This document shows positions 30,081 to 40,230 of a stretch of DNA of 64,000 bases, one piece after another (position 1 is the stretch's first letter; every line of letters starts with the position of its first letter). Below the pieces are notes generated by a model. The model was not told where the DNA came from and did not search any database. It saw only the letters and a program-made list of their open reading frames with translations. Source of the stretch: Phytophthora vignae f. sp. vignae (Eukaryota > Oomycota > Peronosporomycetes > Peronosporales > Peronosporaceae); NCBI GenBank assembly GCA_016169955.1, contig JABJUM010000071.1, positions 186,001-250,000 on the forward strand, in the 5' to 3' direction. Position numbers and translations under genes: made by a program.

Positions 30081-31751
30081 CTAGGACGCCGCTACCGATG
30101 CGGCCATCGCAGCCTTGGCCGACGCCGCGGCGCTGCTGGTTGCGCGCGACTCCGAGATGGAGCTCTGGTACGTGCGGAAGGCGTTGACAATATGCGGGAA
30201 GCTCGGTCGCAGCTCTGGCTGTCGGTTCCAGCAGGCCTTCATGAGCCTCGAGAAGAACGGCGGGCAGTCCCTCGGGATGTTGGGCCGCAGGTTGCGGTTG
30301 AGCACTCCGAGCGCGGCCTGGATCTGACTCATGCCGTCGTACGGACACTCGCCTGTAACGATCTCCCAGATGACGATACCGAACGAGAACACGTCGGCCT
30401 TCTCCGTGTACTTCTGGTTGCCCAGCACCTCGGGCGCCATCCACTGCACCGTACCGCAGTTTCCAGTCATGGTCTGCACGTGGGCCTTGACACGGGCCAG
30501 TCCAAAGTCCGACAACTTGATGTTGAAGTTCTTGTCCACCAGCAGATTGGGACTTTTCAGGTCTCGGTGCAAAATCGGTCGCTCAAAGTGGTGCAAGTAC
30601 GACATGCCCTTGGCCGTGTCGTAGATGAACCTGGAGCGCATCTCTTGGTCAATGGACTTGCGGTTCATGCGCAGCACACCCCAGAGCGAGCCGCGCTGCA
30701 GCAGCTCAACGACCAGCGCTCGATGCGGCGGCTCCATGCACGCGCCCAGCAGCCTGCAGATGTTGGGGTGGCGCAGCACGCTCATGATCTCCACCTCGGA
30801 CTGGAACTCGTTCAGGATGTCGCTACGCAGGTCCTGGCAGATGAGCAACTTTACGGCCACGCTCTTGCCGCGCCACTTGCCCTCGTGCACCTTTCCGAAG
30901 GCGCCCTCGCCGATCATGCGGCCCAGCGTAATCTCGTTGAAGTTGATGTTCTGGCTGTAATTGGTGGGGCGGTGCTTGAGCGCGCTCCTGTCCTTGTCCT
31001 TGACCGCGTCCACGAGCGCGGGCGGCGGCTTGGCCACGGCTGCAACATCGGGCTCCTTGTGCGCAACTTTCGCGCGGGCATCCTTGTCGTCGACGCTCAC
31101 GATGGTTGCGTCCGTCTTGGCCGACTCGGGGTCGCTGTTGTCCGTGTCGGTCGTGGCCTTGGTGTCGTGGCCGGCGTTGAACCAGGCCGAGAGGAAGTGC
31201 GGGATTTTGGCTTTCTTGGCACCGTCCAGCTTCAGTTGCTGCACGGGTTCCATGGGAGCGCCGATGAACTCGGTCGAGTTGCGTCGGCCGCGGTGCTTGG
31301 CCCGCCCATTGTCGTTGCGCACCGTGGCAACGGAGGCCTCGTCCGTATGTTTGGCCGCCTCTGTTGCGTCGGCCGGTGCCTCTATTGCCTTTTCCTTCTC
31401 GTGCTGCTGCTTGGCCCTTTCCGCGCGTTGGTTGGCCTTCTGTTGCCGCCGGAGCTCCTCGCGGAAGGCCGCTTTCTGGTTGATGTCCAGCGTTGCGGCC
31501 TCCGAGTCCACCACCGGAGTCTCTAAAGCGGGGGTTGGTGACGGCCGCGGAGGCAGCTTGGGCGCGCGCCGGCCAGCACCGCCGACCCCGTTGCCCGGGC
31601 CCATCTTGATGGGGGACCCCACCGTACCGAAGAACGTGCTCGTGCGCGTGGGCGCCGCGTCCGGGTCGATGCGCAGCGCGTTGGGCTTCTTGCGGCGCTG
31701 GAACGTCAGCTTGCGCTGGTTGCCACGCACCTTGGCGTTCTCCTTGTTCAT
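30081..31751 (-). CDS. TKL-type (Raf/MLK-like) protein kinase
   Basis: 556-residue Ser/Thr or dual-specificity kinase. The N-terminal 270 residues are low-complexity, basic at first, with a Lys/Glu/Gln-rich likely coiled segment (~93-122). The kinase domain covers ~274-530: Gly-loop GEGAFGKV 281-288, Lys in VAVKLL (301), HRDLKSPN 395-402, DFG 415-417 and GTVQWMAPEV 433-442, all catalytic residues present. The GTxxWMAPE form and HRDLKSxN point to the tyrosine-kinase-like group, which is expanded in oomycetes. It has an Ala-rich C-terminus. Intronless. Pathway unknown. Confidence 0.92.
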   Translation of the reverse strand: MNKENAKVRGNQRKLTFQRRKKPNALRIDPDAAPTRTSTFFGTVGSPIKMGPGNGVGGAGRRAPKLPPRPSPTPALETPVVDSEAATLDINQKAAFREELRRQQKANQRAERAKQQHEKEKAIEAPADATEAAKHTDEASVATVRNDNGRAKHRGRRNSTEFIGAPMEPVQQLKLDGAKKAKIPHFLSAWFNAGHDTKATTDTDNSDPESAKTDATIVSVDDKDARAKVAHKEPDVAAVAKPPPALVDAVKDKDRSALKHRPTNYSQNINFNEITLGRMIGEGAFGKVHEGKWRGKSVAVKLLICQDLRSDILNEFQSEVEIMSVLRHPNICRLLGACMEPPHRALVVELLQRGSLWGVLRMNRKSIDQEMRSRFIYDTAKGMSYLHHFERPILHRDLKSPNLLVDKNFNIKLSDFGLARVKAHVQTMTGNCGTVQWMAPEVLGNQKYTEKADVFSFGIVIWEIVTGECPYDGMSQIQAALGVLNRNLRPNIPRDCPPFFSRLMKACWNRQPELRPSFPHIVNAFRTYQSSISESRATSSAAASAKAAMAASVAAS

Positions 31752-33374
31752 GGCGGCGGCTTCTTCGGTTAGGTAGCTTTAGGCTAGTGCTAACCTGCGC
31801 GCAACAAGTGGCCGACCTTTGGGGTTGCTGGCGAAGAGGGAAGTGGCCGCGACGGTTGACCGAGAAGGCCAAGCCACTCGTAACCCGAGCCGCCCCTCCG
31901 AGTCAGACGTCGCAATAGTGAGCCGCAGTGAGACGCTGAACTCTTGCAGCAGTCTCTGCCGCAGCGACAACCCAGGCTCCGACCGAAGGCAAGCGATTCG
32001 AGCGGCCAGCTGGAGCCCCGAGTGTCAAATGCAAGCGAATTACTCACAGAGTTGTTGAAGAGCCAAGGGTGCAATGGGCAATTGCATCACTCACACTCAT
32101 TCGTTCGCTGCTCTTGCGGCACGGGATCCTGATTGACGGCGGCGGATTTTTCGGCTTCCTGGCCATCGAGACTTTATTAAATAGCGCCCGCGCCATCGAG
32201 GCAGCTCTCAGCTCAGCGCATGCTGACAATGCGCTCGAGGCTTCAACTCCGCGTGACGGGACTGTCCAAGTCCAGCCGGTCGACAGATGGATATGCGATG
32301 CCAGCGCCAGCTCGCACTGCTCTCGGTCTCTCTATCGCGGGGTCTCCCTTCTGAACCGGAAGAAATTCGTCCACAGCCCCCGAGCATCTTTGGTGCGTGT
32401 TACCGGATCCCATGGGTTGATGGGCGAGCTTTCGCTCTCTTACCGCTGGTTGAAGGTCTGCAGGCACTACATGTATTCATCGGCGGGCAGCAGCACAATG
32501 GAATTATAGTTATCGACGACGATAGCTTCCTGCCGGTTGCAACATTGCGGTTGATCTTCAAGATAAAGACTCCGATTGCAGCGCAGGTATCGCACCACCA
32601 ACTGCTGCTTTCGGTGGTCAATGGCTGGCCGCGCTTGACCGTGAGGACGTTTGGAGGACACTGGAGTTGAAGCTAACTGGACGGAAATTTTTAGTTTTTT
32701 TTCGCCAGGCGAGTGAGTCCAGCAAGGCGTTCAAAAAGGCAACAATGCAAGTTTTGGCGGGAAACAATTGGCTGCTACTGTACGCAACCTCATCGTCCGT
32801 GACCGAGATTCTCTCAGTGTGCGTGGCTTTTTAGATGCAGCCTACGCGCCGACCCTCGGCGTGGCCATGCGCGGCAGCCAGCCTGGCTGCATCAAGCACT
32901 TGAGCCACGTGATACATGTACTTTACTTACTTACGTGCTCGACGCGGGGATCACTCCTGCCAGTGTCAACCGAACACGTTCCATGTCTCAATCGTAGATG
33001 AACCTACAGTTATAATACATACTTATATAAGTATGGGCTTGTCAAGTTAGCTTTTGAGAACCAACACGACGTCGGACGAGCACTTTGGCCGTGTACTGCG
33101 AAGGCTGTGTGCCTCTTTCGACGCAGCAGCGCTATCGCACACGCTTGGCCTTCGCTCTCCGTTTCATCGGATTTGACTCACTGACTCGCCTCGCCTCTCG
33201 TAGCATTTCGTGGCGTCGCAGTGCCCCATAGACCGGGTTCGGACGGAACAAGGCGGAGATGCAGAAGCGAGTCTGTGGGATTTGAGGGGGCACACTGGGT
33301 GGCGGCGCCGAGTCTGGCGTTGCATGGCCACGCCCTGCTCGCTCACTTTTGCAGTTGAGACTTCGGCGCCCATA
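31752..33374. other. Divergent spacer between kinase and START-FYVE 1
   Basis: 1.6 kb holding both promoters. Short open frames on both strands show no recognisable protein. No repeat is obvious. Confidence 0.4.
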
Positions 33375-34913
33375 ATGGCCCCAACCAGCGCGCTGGGCGG
33401 CATCCCGCGCCTCGAGTTCAGCAAGCAGCGGCGGCAGCAGCTCGAGTCGACGAGCGACGATCTCGTGGAGCGCGCGCTCAACACGTACGATGAGTTCCAC
33501 GCCAAGAAGCGCGCCACGTCCACCAAGCACTGGAAGCTCGTGAAGCGGAAGAAGTCGCTCAACATTTACAGGGAGCGCGGCAAATCCAAGAGCGAGAGCC
33601 GCGTGTACATTTGCAGCGGCGTCATGCCCGGCTCGGTCGAGGACATGATCAGCGGCGCCTACTGCGACGACACGGAGAACATGCGCATCCTTATGAGCGT
33701 CACCACCGACAAGTTCCTGGACGGAAGGGTGCTGCACGTGTTCGAGAAGAACCCGATCACCAGCAGCGTCGTGTTCTCAGGGATTCTGTGGATGGCGCTC
33801 AAGACGCCGACGACTGCGACGCTGATCCACGACCGCGACATGCTCTACTACCAGCGCATCGGCCGCATCGTCGATCGTCGGGGCAGGTACTTCGTCTACT
33901 GCGTCCTGGACTCGGTCGAGCTGGACGAGCTCTCGGCCAACCAGCAGCACAACGTGGTGCGCGCCTCGCTGTCCATGTGCTATCTCTTTCGACAGGTGCA
34001 GGAGGAGTGGGTGGGCTGCTTCGTCATGGGCAACTCGTCCATGGGGGGCACCCTGCCGCGGAGTCTCAGTGAACTCATCACAGCGGAGCGGATGCTCGCA
34101 ATAGGCAACATGCTGTTCGTGGCCCGCGCGAAGGCGTACTCGGCGCGTATGGCCAACAGCGCCGACCGGATCCCGTCGGCCAGCAGCTCGTGTGATGTGT
34201 GTATGAAGAAGCCCAACGTACTGAGCGGCTCGCTCAAGCTCTGCATGGGCTGTCGGCGCAACACGTGCCGGAAGTGCCGCGAGTGGTGCACCGTGTTCCG
34301 CCTCGAGCTGCGCACGCAGAAGCCCGAGAGGGAGCGCTTCTGCTCGCAGTGCATCTCGGAGGTGACGAGGCCAACCATGTCCAACTTTTACGTCTGCAGT
34401 CTCAACGAGTCCACGAGCAACGTGCCTGGCGGCGGCGGTTCCAATTCCGTGTCAAACTCGAGCTATTCAGGTTTCCAGCAGAACAGCAGCAGCAGCCCGT
34501 CGTCGTCCCCGCACTCGCACGACTTCTCCGAGGTCGACTCGGACGCGTGGCTTCCGGCCCCACCAGATCTGCCAGAGAACCTCGACGGTCTCGCCTCGTT
34601 CGTCGAGCGAGCAAGCGCCGCGAACGCGAAGGATATGCAATGGAACCAGGAAGAGCTCGACTACTACTCGGACATCCTGCGCGAATCCGGCCGGTTCAAG
34701 CCAGACTTCAGCAAAAGTGCCGTCGGTAGCGGCCACACCAGCAGCAGCAGCCACTCGCGACGAACGCAGAGCTACACGCAGGGCTTCCACCCGGGCAGTT
34801 CATTGCCCCCTCCCAATCACGAGAAACTCGACCGCCGAGTGTCTCGGAGCTATGCGTCGGACGACTCGTCCGTGCCGCACCAGAAATTCTTTAGCGTAGA
34901 TGAGCTAGACTAG
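33375..34913 (+). CDS. START domain and FYVE-type zinc-finger protein 1
   Basis: 512 residues. A START-like lipid-binding fold is inferred for ~25-255 from the layout shared with the paralogue at 38542-40230 (ALxTYxxFH, IxSGVMPGSVEDMISGxYC, GRIVDRxGRYFVYCVLDSVEL). A zinc finger at 273-326 has CDVC, CMGC, CRKC-x2-C and FCSQC, which is FYVE-related, so membrane or phosphoinositide binding is likely but unproven. The tail is Ser-rich and low-complexity. ATG 33375 (A at -3, G at +4) is preferred; an in-frame ATG at 33324 has weaker context. This domain pair is a large oomycete family. Confidence 0.88.
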   Translation: MAPTSALGGIPRLEFSKQRRQQLESTSDDLVERALNTYDEFHAKKRATSTKHWKLVKRKKSLNIYRERGKSKSESRVYICSGVMPGSVEDMISGAYCDDTENMRILMSVTTDKFLDGRVLHVFEKNPITSSVVFSGILWMALKTPTTATLIHDRDMLYYQRIGRIVDRRGRYFVYCVLDSVELDELSANQQHNVVRASLSMCYLFRQVQEEWVGCFVMGNSSMGGTLPRSLSELITAERMLAIGNMLFVARAKAYSARMANSADRIPSASSSCDVCMKKPNVLSGSLKLCMGCRRNTCRKCREWCTVFRLELRTQKPERERFCSQCISEVTRPTMSNFYVCSLNESTSNVPGGGGSNSVSNSSYSGFQQNSSSSPSSSPHSHDFSEVDSDAWLPAPPDLPENLDGLASFVERASAANAKDMQWNQEELDYYSDILRESGRFKPDFSKSAVGSGHTSSSSHSRRTQSYTQGFHPGSSLPPPNHEKLDRRVSRSYASDDSSVPHQKFFSVDELD

Positions 34914-35112
34914 ACTAAGACTTAGGACATGGTTCCGGCGTCGGAGCCATTTGAAAAGTATCTTAACCAGCGAAGAAATAGAGCAAACCAACTTACACAT
35001 ATCACACGGTATTAAACAACATCCACTTTACTGTAGAATTGTTTCTTCATTTTTGAGTACATTCACTTGATACACACACACCCGCCTGCCCTCCAGTCTC
35101 TCTGCTCTAAGC

Positions 35113-37475
35113 TTACAGGCTGCTGGTGATGACATCTACAACGGCGATGAGGATGTTGAACATCTGCGAGTACATGCCGAGCTTGGAGGCCATGGCCATC
35201 TGCGCCGACGTGTTGATGAGCGGCGCCGAGGGCTCCACCTTCGCGTCCATGTCCTTGCTGCCCTTGGAGCGCACCTCGCGCAGCTTCTTGCGGAAGCGCT
35301 CCTTGACCCAGCCCTGGATCCGCAGCACGACGCTGAACCACTCCTCGAACTCGAGCGTGCGGATCGACTTGAGCACGAAGAAGGTGCGGCGCAGACTCTC
35401 CTCCTCGTGCGAGATCATCATGCCCATGAGGAAGATCACGCAGACGTAGCCCGCGTACTGCTGGTAGTAGTCGGGCGACATGCTGCTCGCGGCGATGATG
35501 ATGCCCAGAGCAACGACGAACGTCGTGTACGTCGCGTAGATGAAGCGGACACGGAATCCGGAACGGTGGGCGAACAGCACGGCGTTCAGGAAACCCATGT
35601 AGTACACGGGCTTGGGCTGGCCGGGGGCGGTGTTGTGCGATTTCTCGTACGCATCCACGTTCGGGCCAGTGGACACAGCCAGCAGGAGGATGCCCATGCA
35701 GCACACGTGGCAGGCAATGACCACAGACGAAAAGACCTGCGTGGAGCGCACGTAGCCGCCCTTGTTAATGAGAACGTCGAGGACGCGGTCCTTCGTGGCG
35801 TACTTGATCTGCGCCGCCTCAACCACCAGCTTCATGCGGGCCGTGTCCTCCGTCGATCCAGGGGCCTCCGTCGAAACCTCGCTCTTGCGGTCCCCGAACT
35901 CCTGCTTAACACCGACCGAGACCGTCGAGTCCCTCGTGAGCGCGGCGTTCTTGGCGTCCTCGGCCTCCTTGACCCAACGCGCGTAAAAGGCCTTGCCCAT
36001 GAAGTACATGAACAGCGCGGCCGAGAAGTAGAGCGGCACCGTCACGCCGAAGCGCAGCACGAGCGCGTACGTCAGGTCGCTGTCGTCGACCAGGCTGTCC
36101 TTCTTGACCTTGAGGAACTTGATGTCCTGCAGCAGCAGCACGAGCTGGTTCAGCAGCAGCGTCCAGATGGCGAAGCGGATCGTGCGGAACACGCCCTGGT
36201 GCAGCGAGCCCGAGTTGGGGTTCTCGTACGGGAAGGGGTCGATGAGGTACCAGTAGCGGTAGAAACACTCCTCGACCTCTGGGTGGCGGAACTTGAGCGA
36301 CCAGCGGTGCATGAGCGTCTTCTTGCTGAACTTGTCCGTCTTGATCTCGGCCACGGCGTCGGCGTCCATGGTACCCGAGAAGGGCAACTGCAGACAGAAG
36401 TTGCGGCGACGCAGCAGCTCCTGACGGTACTGGGACACCATACCGCCGATGGCCGTGATGCCGTAGTTAATGGCCTGGTACGAAATGTCCGTGTACGAGT
36501 CGAAGCTGCTCGGGACCGGCAGGTGGTTGCGCACGCTGGCCATGACGACGCCGTAGCCGAGGAAGATGCTCCAGCCGATGCAGCACGACTTGACGAAGCG
36601 CATGCGCGTGATGCCGAAGATCGGGATGAGCAGAATCAGCAGCGGGATGACGGGGCCCTTGGCCTTCTCCACGGGCTTCTTGGCGATCATCATGGCGGCC
36701 ACCACCACGAACACGACGGCCGTGACGTTCTCCAAATACTTGCGGCCGATGCTCGTGAACGTGGCCAGGATGCCAACCACCAGGGCCGGCAACATAATGC
36801 CGAAGGTCAGGATCATAATGGTCGTTTCGTCCGCGTCCGAGCGGCCGTTAGTGGTCGATGCGTTCCACTTGTTGGACCGCCACTCGTTCATGTAGAGCGC
36901 CAGGAGCCCCACGAAGCCGATGCCGAAGCAGGCCCGCACCCGGTTCACGGACGTCTCCTGGGCGATGGACAGGTAGTTGGCCTCGTAGAACGTGGGGGCC
37001 ACGTTCGAGAAGAAGAGCGAGCGGCCCATGTTGGTCTGCTGCTGGATGCGCTGGAACTGCTGCGTGTAGTAGCTCTTGGCCTTGATCTGCTTCATGATGT
37101 CTGCGTAAAGGTTAGGGAGTCCAACACGGCAACAATGGTTAGCACTATCGTAAAAAAAGTTAAGCTAGTGTTAAACGGGTAAAGCAAATTAGACGCACCT
37201 TTAAAGCCACCCGTGTAGTTGGGCGGCGCATTGGCGCGCAGGATTACCTCGTTGGCGTCCTCGTCGGTGTAGGGCTTGCCGCTGTGCGAGTGCACGCGGC
37301 TGCGGGCGTGGTTTTGACTCTGGCTCATGCTGACGCTTTGCCTGCTGCGGGACATGCGGCTGATGTTTGACTGGCGCGGGCCGGCCTTGCTCTTGGGGGT
37401 ATCGTTCTTCAACTCGACAAATGAACTGGTGCGCTCTTCCATGATGTAGGTGCGGTCCTGCTCTGCGGTTGCCAT
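35113..37475 (-). CDS. Multi-pass membrane protein, one intron
   Basis: Exons 37475-37199 and 37100-35113, with a 98-bp intron 37198-37101 (GTGCGT to CAG). The splice joins GFK to DIMKQIK and gives 754 residues. The N-terminal ~90 residues are polar and Ser-rich. About ten hydrophobic segments follow, for example IMILTFGIMLPALVVGILA, VTAVVFVVVAAMMIA and FIYATYTTFVVALGIIIAA. After the last helix comes a basic region (FRKKLREVRSK) and an acidic end. I do not recognise the family; a transporter, channel or the membrane half of a signalling enzyme are all possible. Without the intron the second exon alone would start at the ATG at 37095. Confidence 0.85.
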
Positions 37476-38541
37476 TCACGGGGGCAGCTGAGTTTTCAAC
37501 CTCCAACCTGCAACACGCACACACGACGCGACGACGCGGTTAGCCCACTGGAGGAGGAGAGTTTAGCATGGATGCAACACTTCTTTTAGCCACGTACTCG
37601 CCTGGTCGGTTCCTTGTGAAATCGGGAACTGGAACGGGAAGCAAACGCAGCGCAATGCAAATTTGCGGGCAGGCGCTGAGAGGACGGAAAGGGTCGGTTA
37701 CCCCAAATCGCGGTCGAAGGCCGGACTGGAAACAAGCGCGCACGCACTGACCGGCTGTCAAAACTTTAGACAGCCCCTATCCTGCAACAACAGCGTCGGA
37801 CGCCGCGGAAGAAAGCAAAACCGAAAATGACAGCGACGGCGACTGAGCTGAGCTTGGCTGAGTTGTTCACCCTTGAGCCTATCCATCGAGGCGGGAGGTC
37901 ATTGTGCACCCATGCGCAAGGCGGGCGGGAATTGGGGCCAGACGCGCAATGACCCCTCCTTTGTGTAGCCATTGCATCCGTCGAGCGGTCGTCGGGTTGC
38001 AGCGGACACTGCAATTTCTAGAAGTTGCGGGGATTTGACTCCCTTGCACCAAAGCCCAGCAGCGCAGGTGTGTGCGTGAATCAGCCCGCTGTAGATTATG
38101 GACTTGGGCGCTGCGACCTGCTTGCCGTCCGCAATCGAGCCATAGCCAAATGCCTGCAAGTTGCAGGTGACCGCAGCCTCCGCGCGAGCGGATACCGGCA
38201 AAAAGCGGAAACGATTAAGCAGCAGCTGACTTCCTCGTTGACAAGCCAAATGTCCGGTTCGCCATACTCAAACCAAGTCCGAGCTGATGTATCACTTCCA
38301 CATGATAGATCCTCCACCCGGAGGTAAGATCGTGGTTACCACAGCCCCATGGCTGGTTGCCAGCACGCTCACGTCGATGGTCGTCCGCGGCGGCAAGCAC
38401 AAGTGCACTGTCGTCTGCGTTAGGTGCAACCTTCATTCACATTTCGCAAACCTCTACAATGTATCGGATACAGTACACATGTAGCCAAACGACAACAAAC
38501 TCTATCACCATTAACACTTCACCATTCCACTTCAACGCAAC
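37476..38541. other. Spacer between two minus-strand genes
   Basis: Promoter region of the membrane-protein gene and 3' flank of START-FYVE 2. No gene or repeat supported. Confidence 0.4.
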
Positions 38542-40230
38542 TCAGTCGAGCTCATCAATACACACGGCCTTCGGTCTCGGATGCACGCGCGACGATGACA
38601 GCTCCGCCTCGGGCTCCACCGATCCGGGCACGCGGATCCGCACGTACTCCTGCCGGTCTTCGTCAAACACCATCGTCCACTCGCCGCTGCATTCGGTCCA
38701 CGGACCGGACTGCACGGCCGCCTGCTCGGTATTAAAGTACCCGGGCTCCTCCGCGTACAAGTGCTCGGCCGTGGGGCTCGTCAAGTAGTCGTAACGCTCG
38801 CCGTGTACTTCCTCCAGCGGCGACTGACGCAGCCCGTTGGACGTGGCCGAGCTGCTTGAGTTTTCCCCGCTCCAGTGCCTCCGCCGCGAGGACGTCTGGC
38901 TCGACGTGGCCTGCTGGGCCGAGCCGCTGCGATGCCGCCGCTCGCGACGCCGGGACTTGCTGCACAAGCTCTCGAGGAACTGCGCGATCTCCAGCAGCTC
39001 CTCCTCGTTCCACGTGATACCCTCCTCCTCCATGGCGATGCTGTCGTGGCACCGCCGCGTGAACTCGGCCAGCTTGTCCAGCCGCATGGACCGGTCGAAG
39101 CCCGACTTGTTGGCCCCCGACCACTCCGACTTGTGCTTACCATGTCGGCCGCTGTCCGTCTCGCCTGAACGGGATGACCCCAAGCCAGAGCGACACAGCA
39201 CGTCATGCACTTCCTCCAGCCCTGCGCTGCTCTTGGCCCCTCCGGGCCGCGTCACCTTGTCCACGCACAGCCGGCAGAAGTACTCGGTCGCAGGCTTGGC
39301 CGACCGCAGCTGCAGCCGGAAGACGTGGCGGCGCTGCCGACACTTCCGACACACCTTCTGCCGACAACCCATGCACTGCTTGTGCGAAAATCCGAGCATT
39401 TTCGGCGGCGGCGACAGACACACAGTGCAGTGCGGCGCGCCGCCCAGCTCGGATATCCTATCACTACTAGCCGACATCAACGCGGAGAAGTGCTTAGCCC
39501 TGGCACAGCGTAAGAAGTTGCCAGCACTCAGCACCCTCTCGGCCGCAACGAAGCTCGAGATACTCTGCGGGATGATCGTAGACAGGTTCATATCTCCCAG
39601 CGTGAAGACGCCCAGCCAGTCCGGACTTAGCTGCCTGTACAGATAGCACCACGACACGTCCACGCGCTGAACGCCCCGCTCTCGATTGGCCGGCCGCTCG
39701 GGCAGGTCGACGGACTGCAGCACGTGGTAGGCGAAGTACTGGCCATCGCGGTCAACGATGCGGCCCATGCGCTCGTAAGTGAGGAAGTCCTTATCGCCCA
39801 GCAGGCCGCTCGTGCCCGCGAAGCCCCGCATGATGAACCACTTGATGCCTGCGAACACGATGGGCGCGCGCAGGTCGCGGGCCTCGAACACGCGCAGCAC
39901 GGCGCCGTCCACGAAGTTGTCGCTCAGCAGGCTCTTGCAGATGCGCAGGCTCTCGGTCGAGTCGCAGTACACGCCGTTGAGTGCGTCGTCCAGCGTCCCG
40001 GGCACGATGCCGCTGCCCAGCAGCACGCGCGGGCCGTCCGAGTCGTCGGTGCGCGGCCTGTAGACGTTCATGGCATTGCGGCGCCGCACGCGCTGCCACG
40101 CGCCGAGGTCCTGCGACGAGTGGAAGTTGTGGTGCGACGCAAGTGCGCGATCGATGAGGTCGTCGCACTGGCGGTCGAGCTGCGCGCGGCGCTCGGCGCT
40201 GAACTGGACGGCGGGCACGCTCGACGCCAT
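38542..40230 (-). CDS. START domain and FYVE-type zinc-finger protein 2
   Basis: 562 residues from the ATG at 40230 (MASSVPAVQF, G at -3 and G at +4). The frame is open upstream to 40278, but that codon is TTG. It is paralogous to START-FYVE 1: the same order of START-like region (LIDRALASHHNFH, LGSGIVPGTLDDALNGVYC, GRIVDRDGQYFAYHVLQSVDL) then a zinc finger (CTVC, CMGC, CRKC, YFCRLC) and a Ser-rich, charged tail. It ends CIDELD, like the VDELD end of paralogue 1. Probable membrane- or lipid-associated regulator; no catalytic domain. Intronless. Confidence 0.88.
   Translation of the reverse strand: MASSVPAVQFSAERRAQLDRQCDDLIDRALASHHNFHSSQDLGAWQRVRRRNAMNVYRPRTDDSDGPRVLLGSGIVPGTLDDALNGVYCDSTESLRICKSLLSDNFVDGAVLRVFEARDLRAPIVFAGIKWFIMRGFAGTSGLLGDKDFLTYERMGRIVDRDGQYFAYHVLQSVDLPERPANRERGVQRVDVSWCYLYRQLSPDWLGVFTLGDMNLSTIIPQSISSFVAAERVLSAGNFLRCARAKHFSALMSASSDRISELGGAPHCTVCLSPPPKMLGFSHKQCMGCRQKVCRKCRQRRHVFRLQLRSAKPATEYFCRLCVDKVTRPGGAKSSAGLEEVHDVLCRSGLGSSRSGETDSGRHGKHKSEWSGANKSGFDRSMRLDKLAEFTRRCHDSIAMEEEGITWNEEELLEIAQFLESLCSKSRRRERRHRSGSAQQATSSQTSSRRRHWSGENSSSSATSNGLRQSPLEEVHGERYDYLTSPTAEHLYAEEPGYFNTEQAAVQSGPWTECSGEWTMVFDEDRQEYVRIRVPGSVEPEAELSSSRVHPRPKAVCIDELD

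Noticed and set aside
29871..31526. 551-codon frame opposite the kinase
   Set aside because: Antisense shadow; the kinase strand has every catalytic motif.
35407..37182. 591-codon frame opposite the membrane protein
   Set aside because: Antisense shadow, charged low-complexity sequence only.
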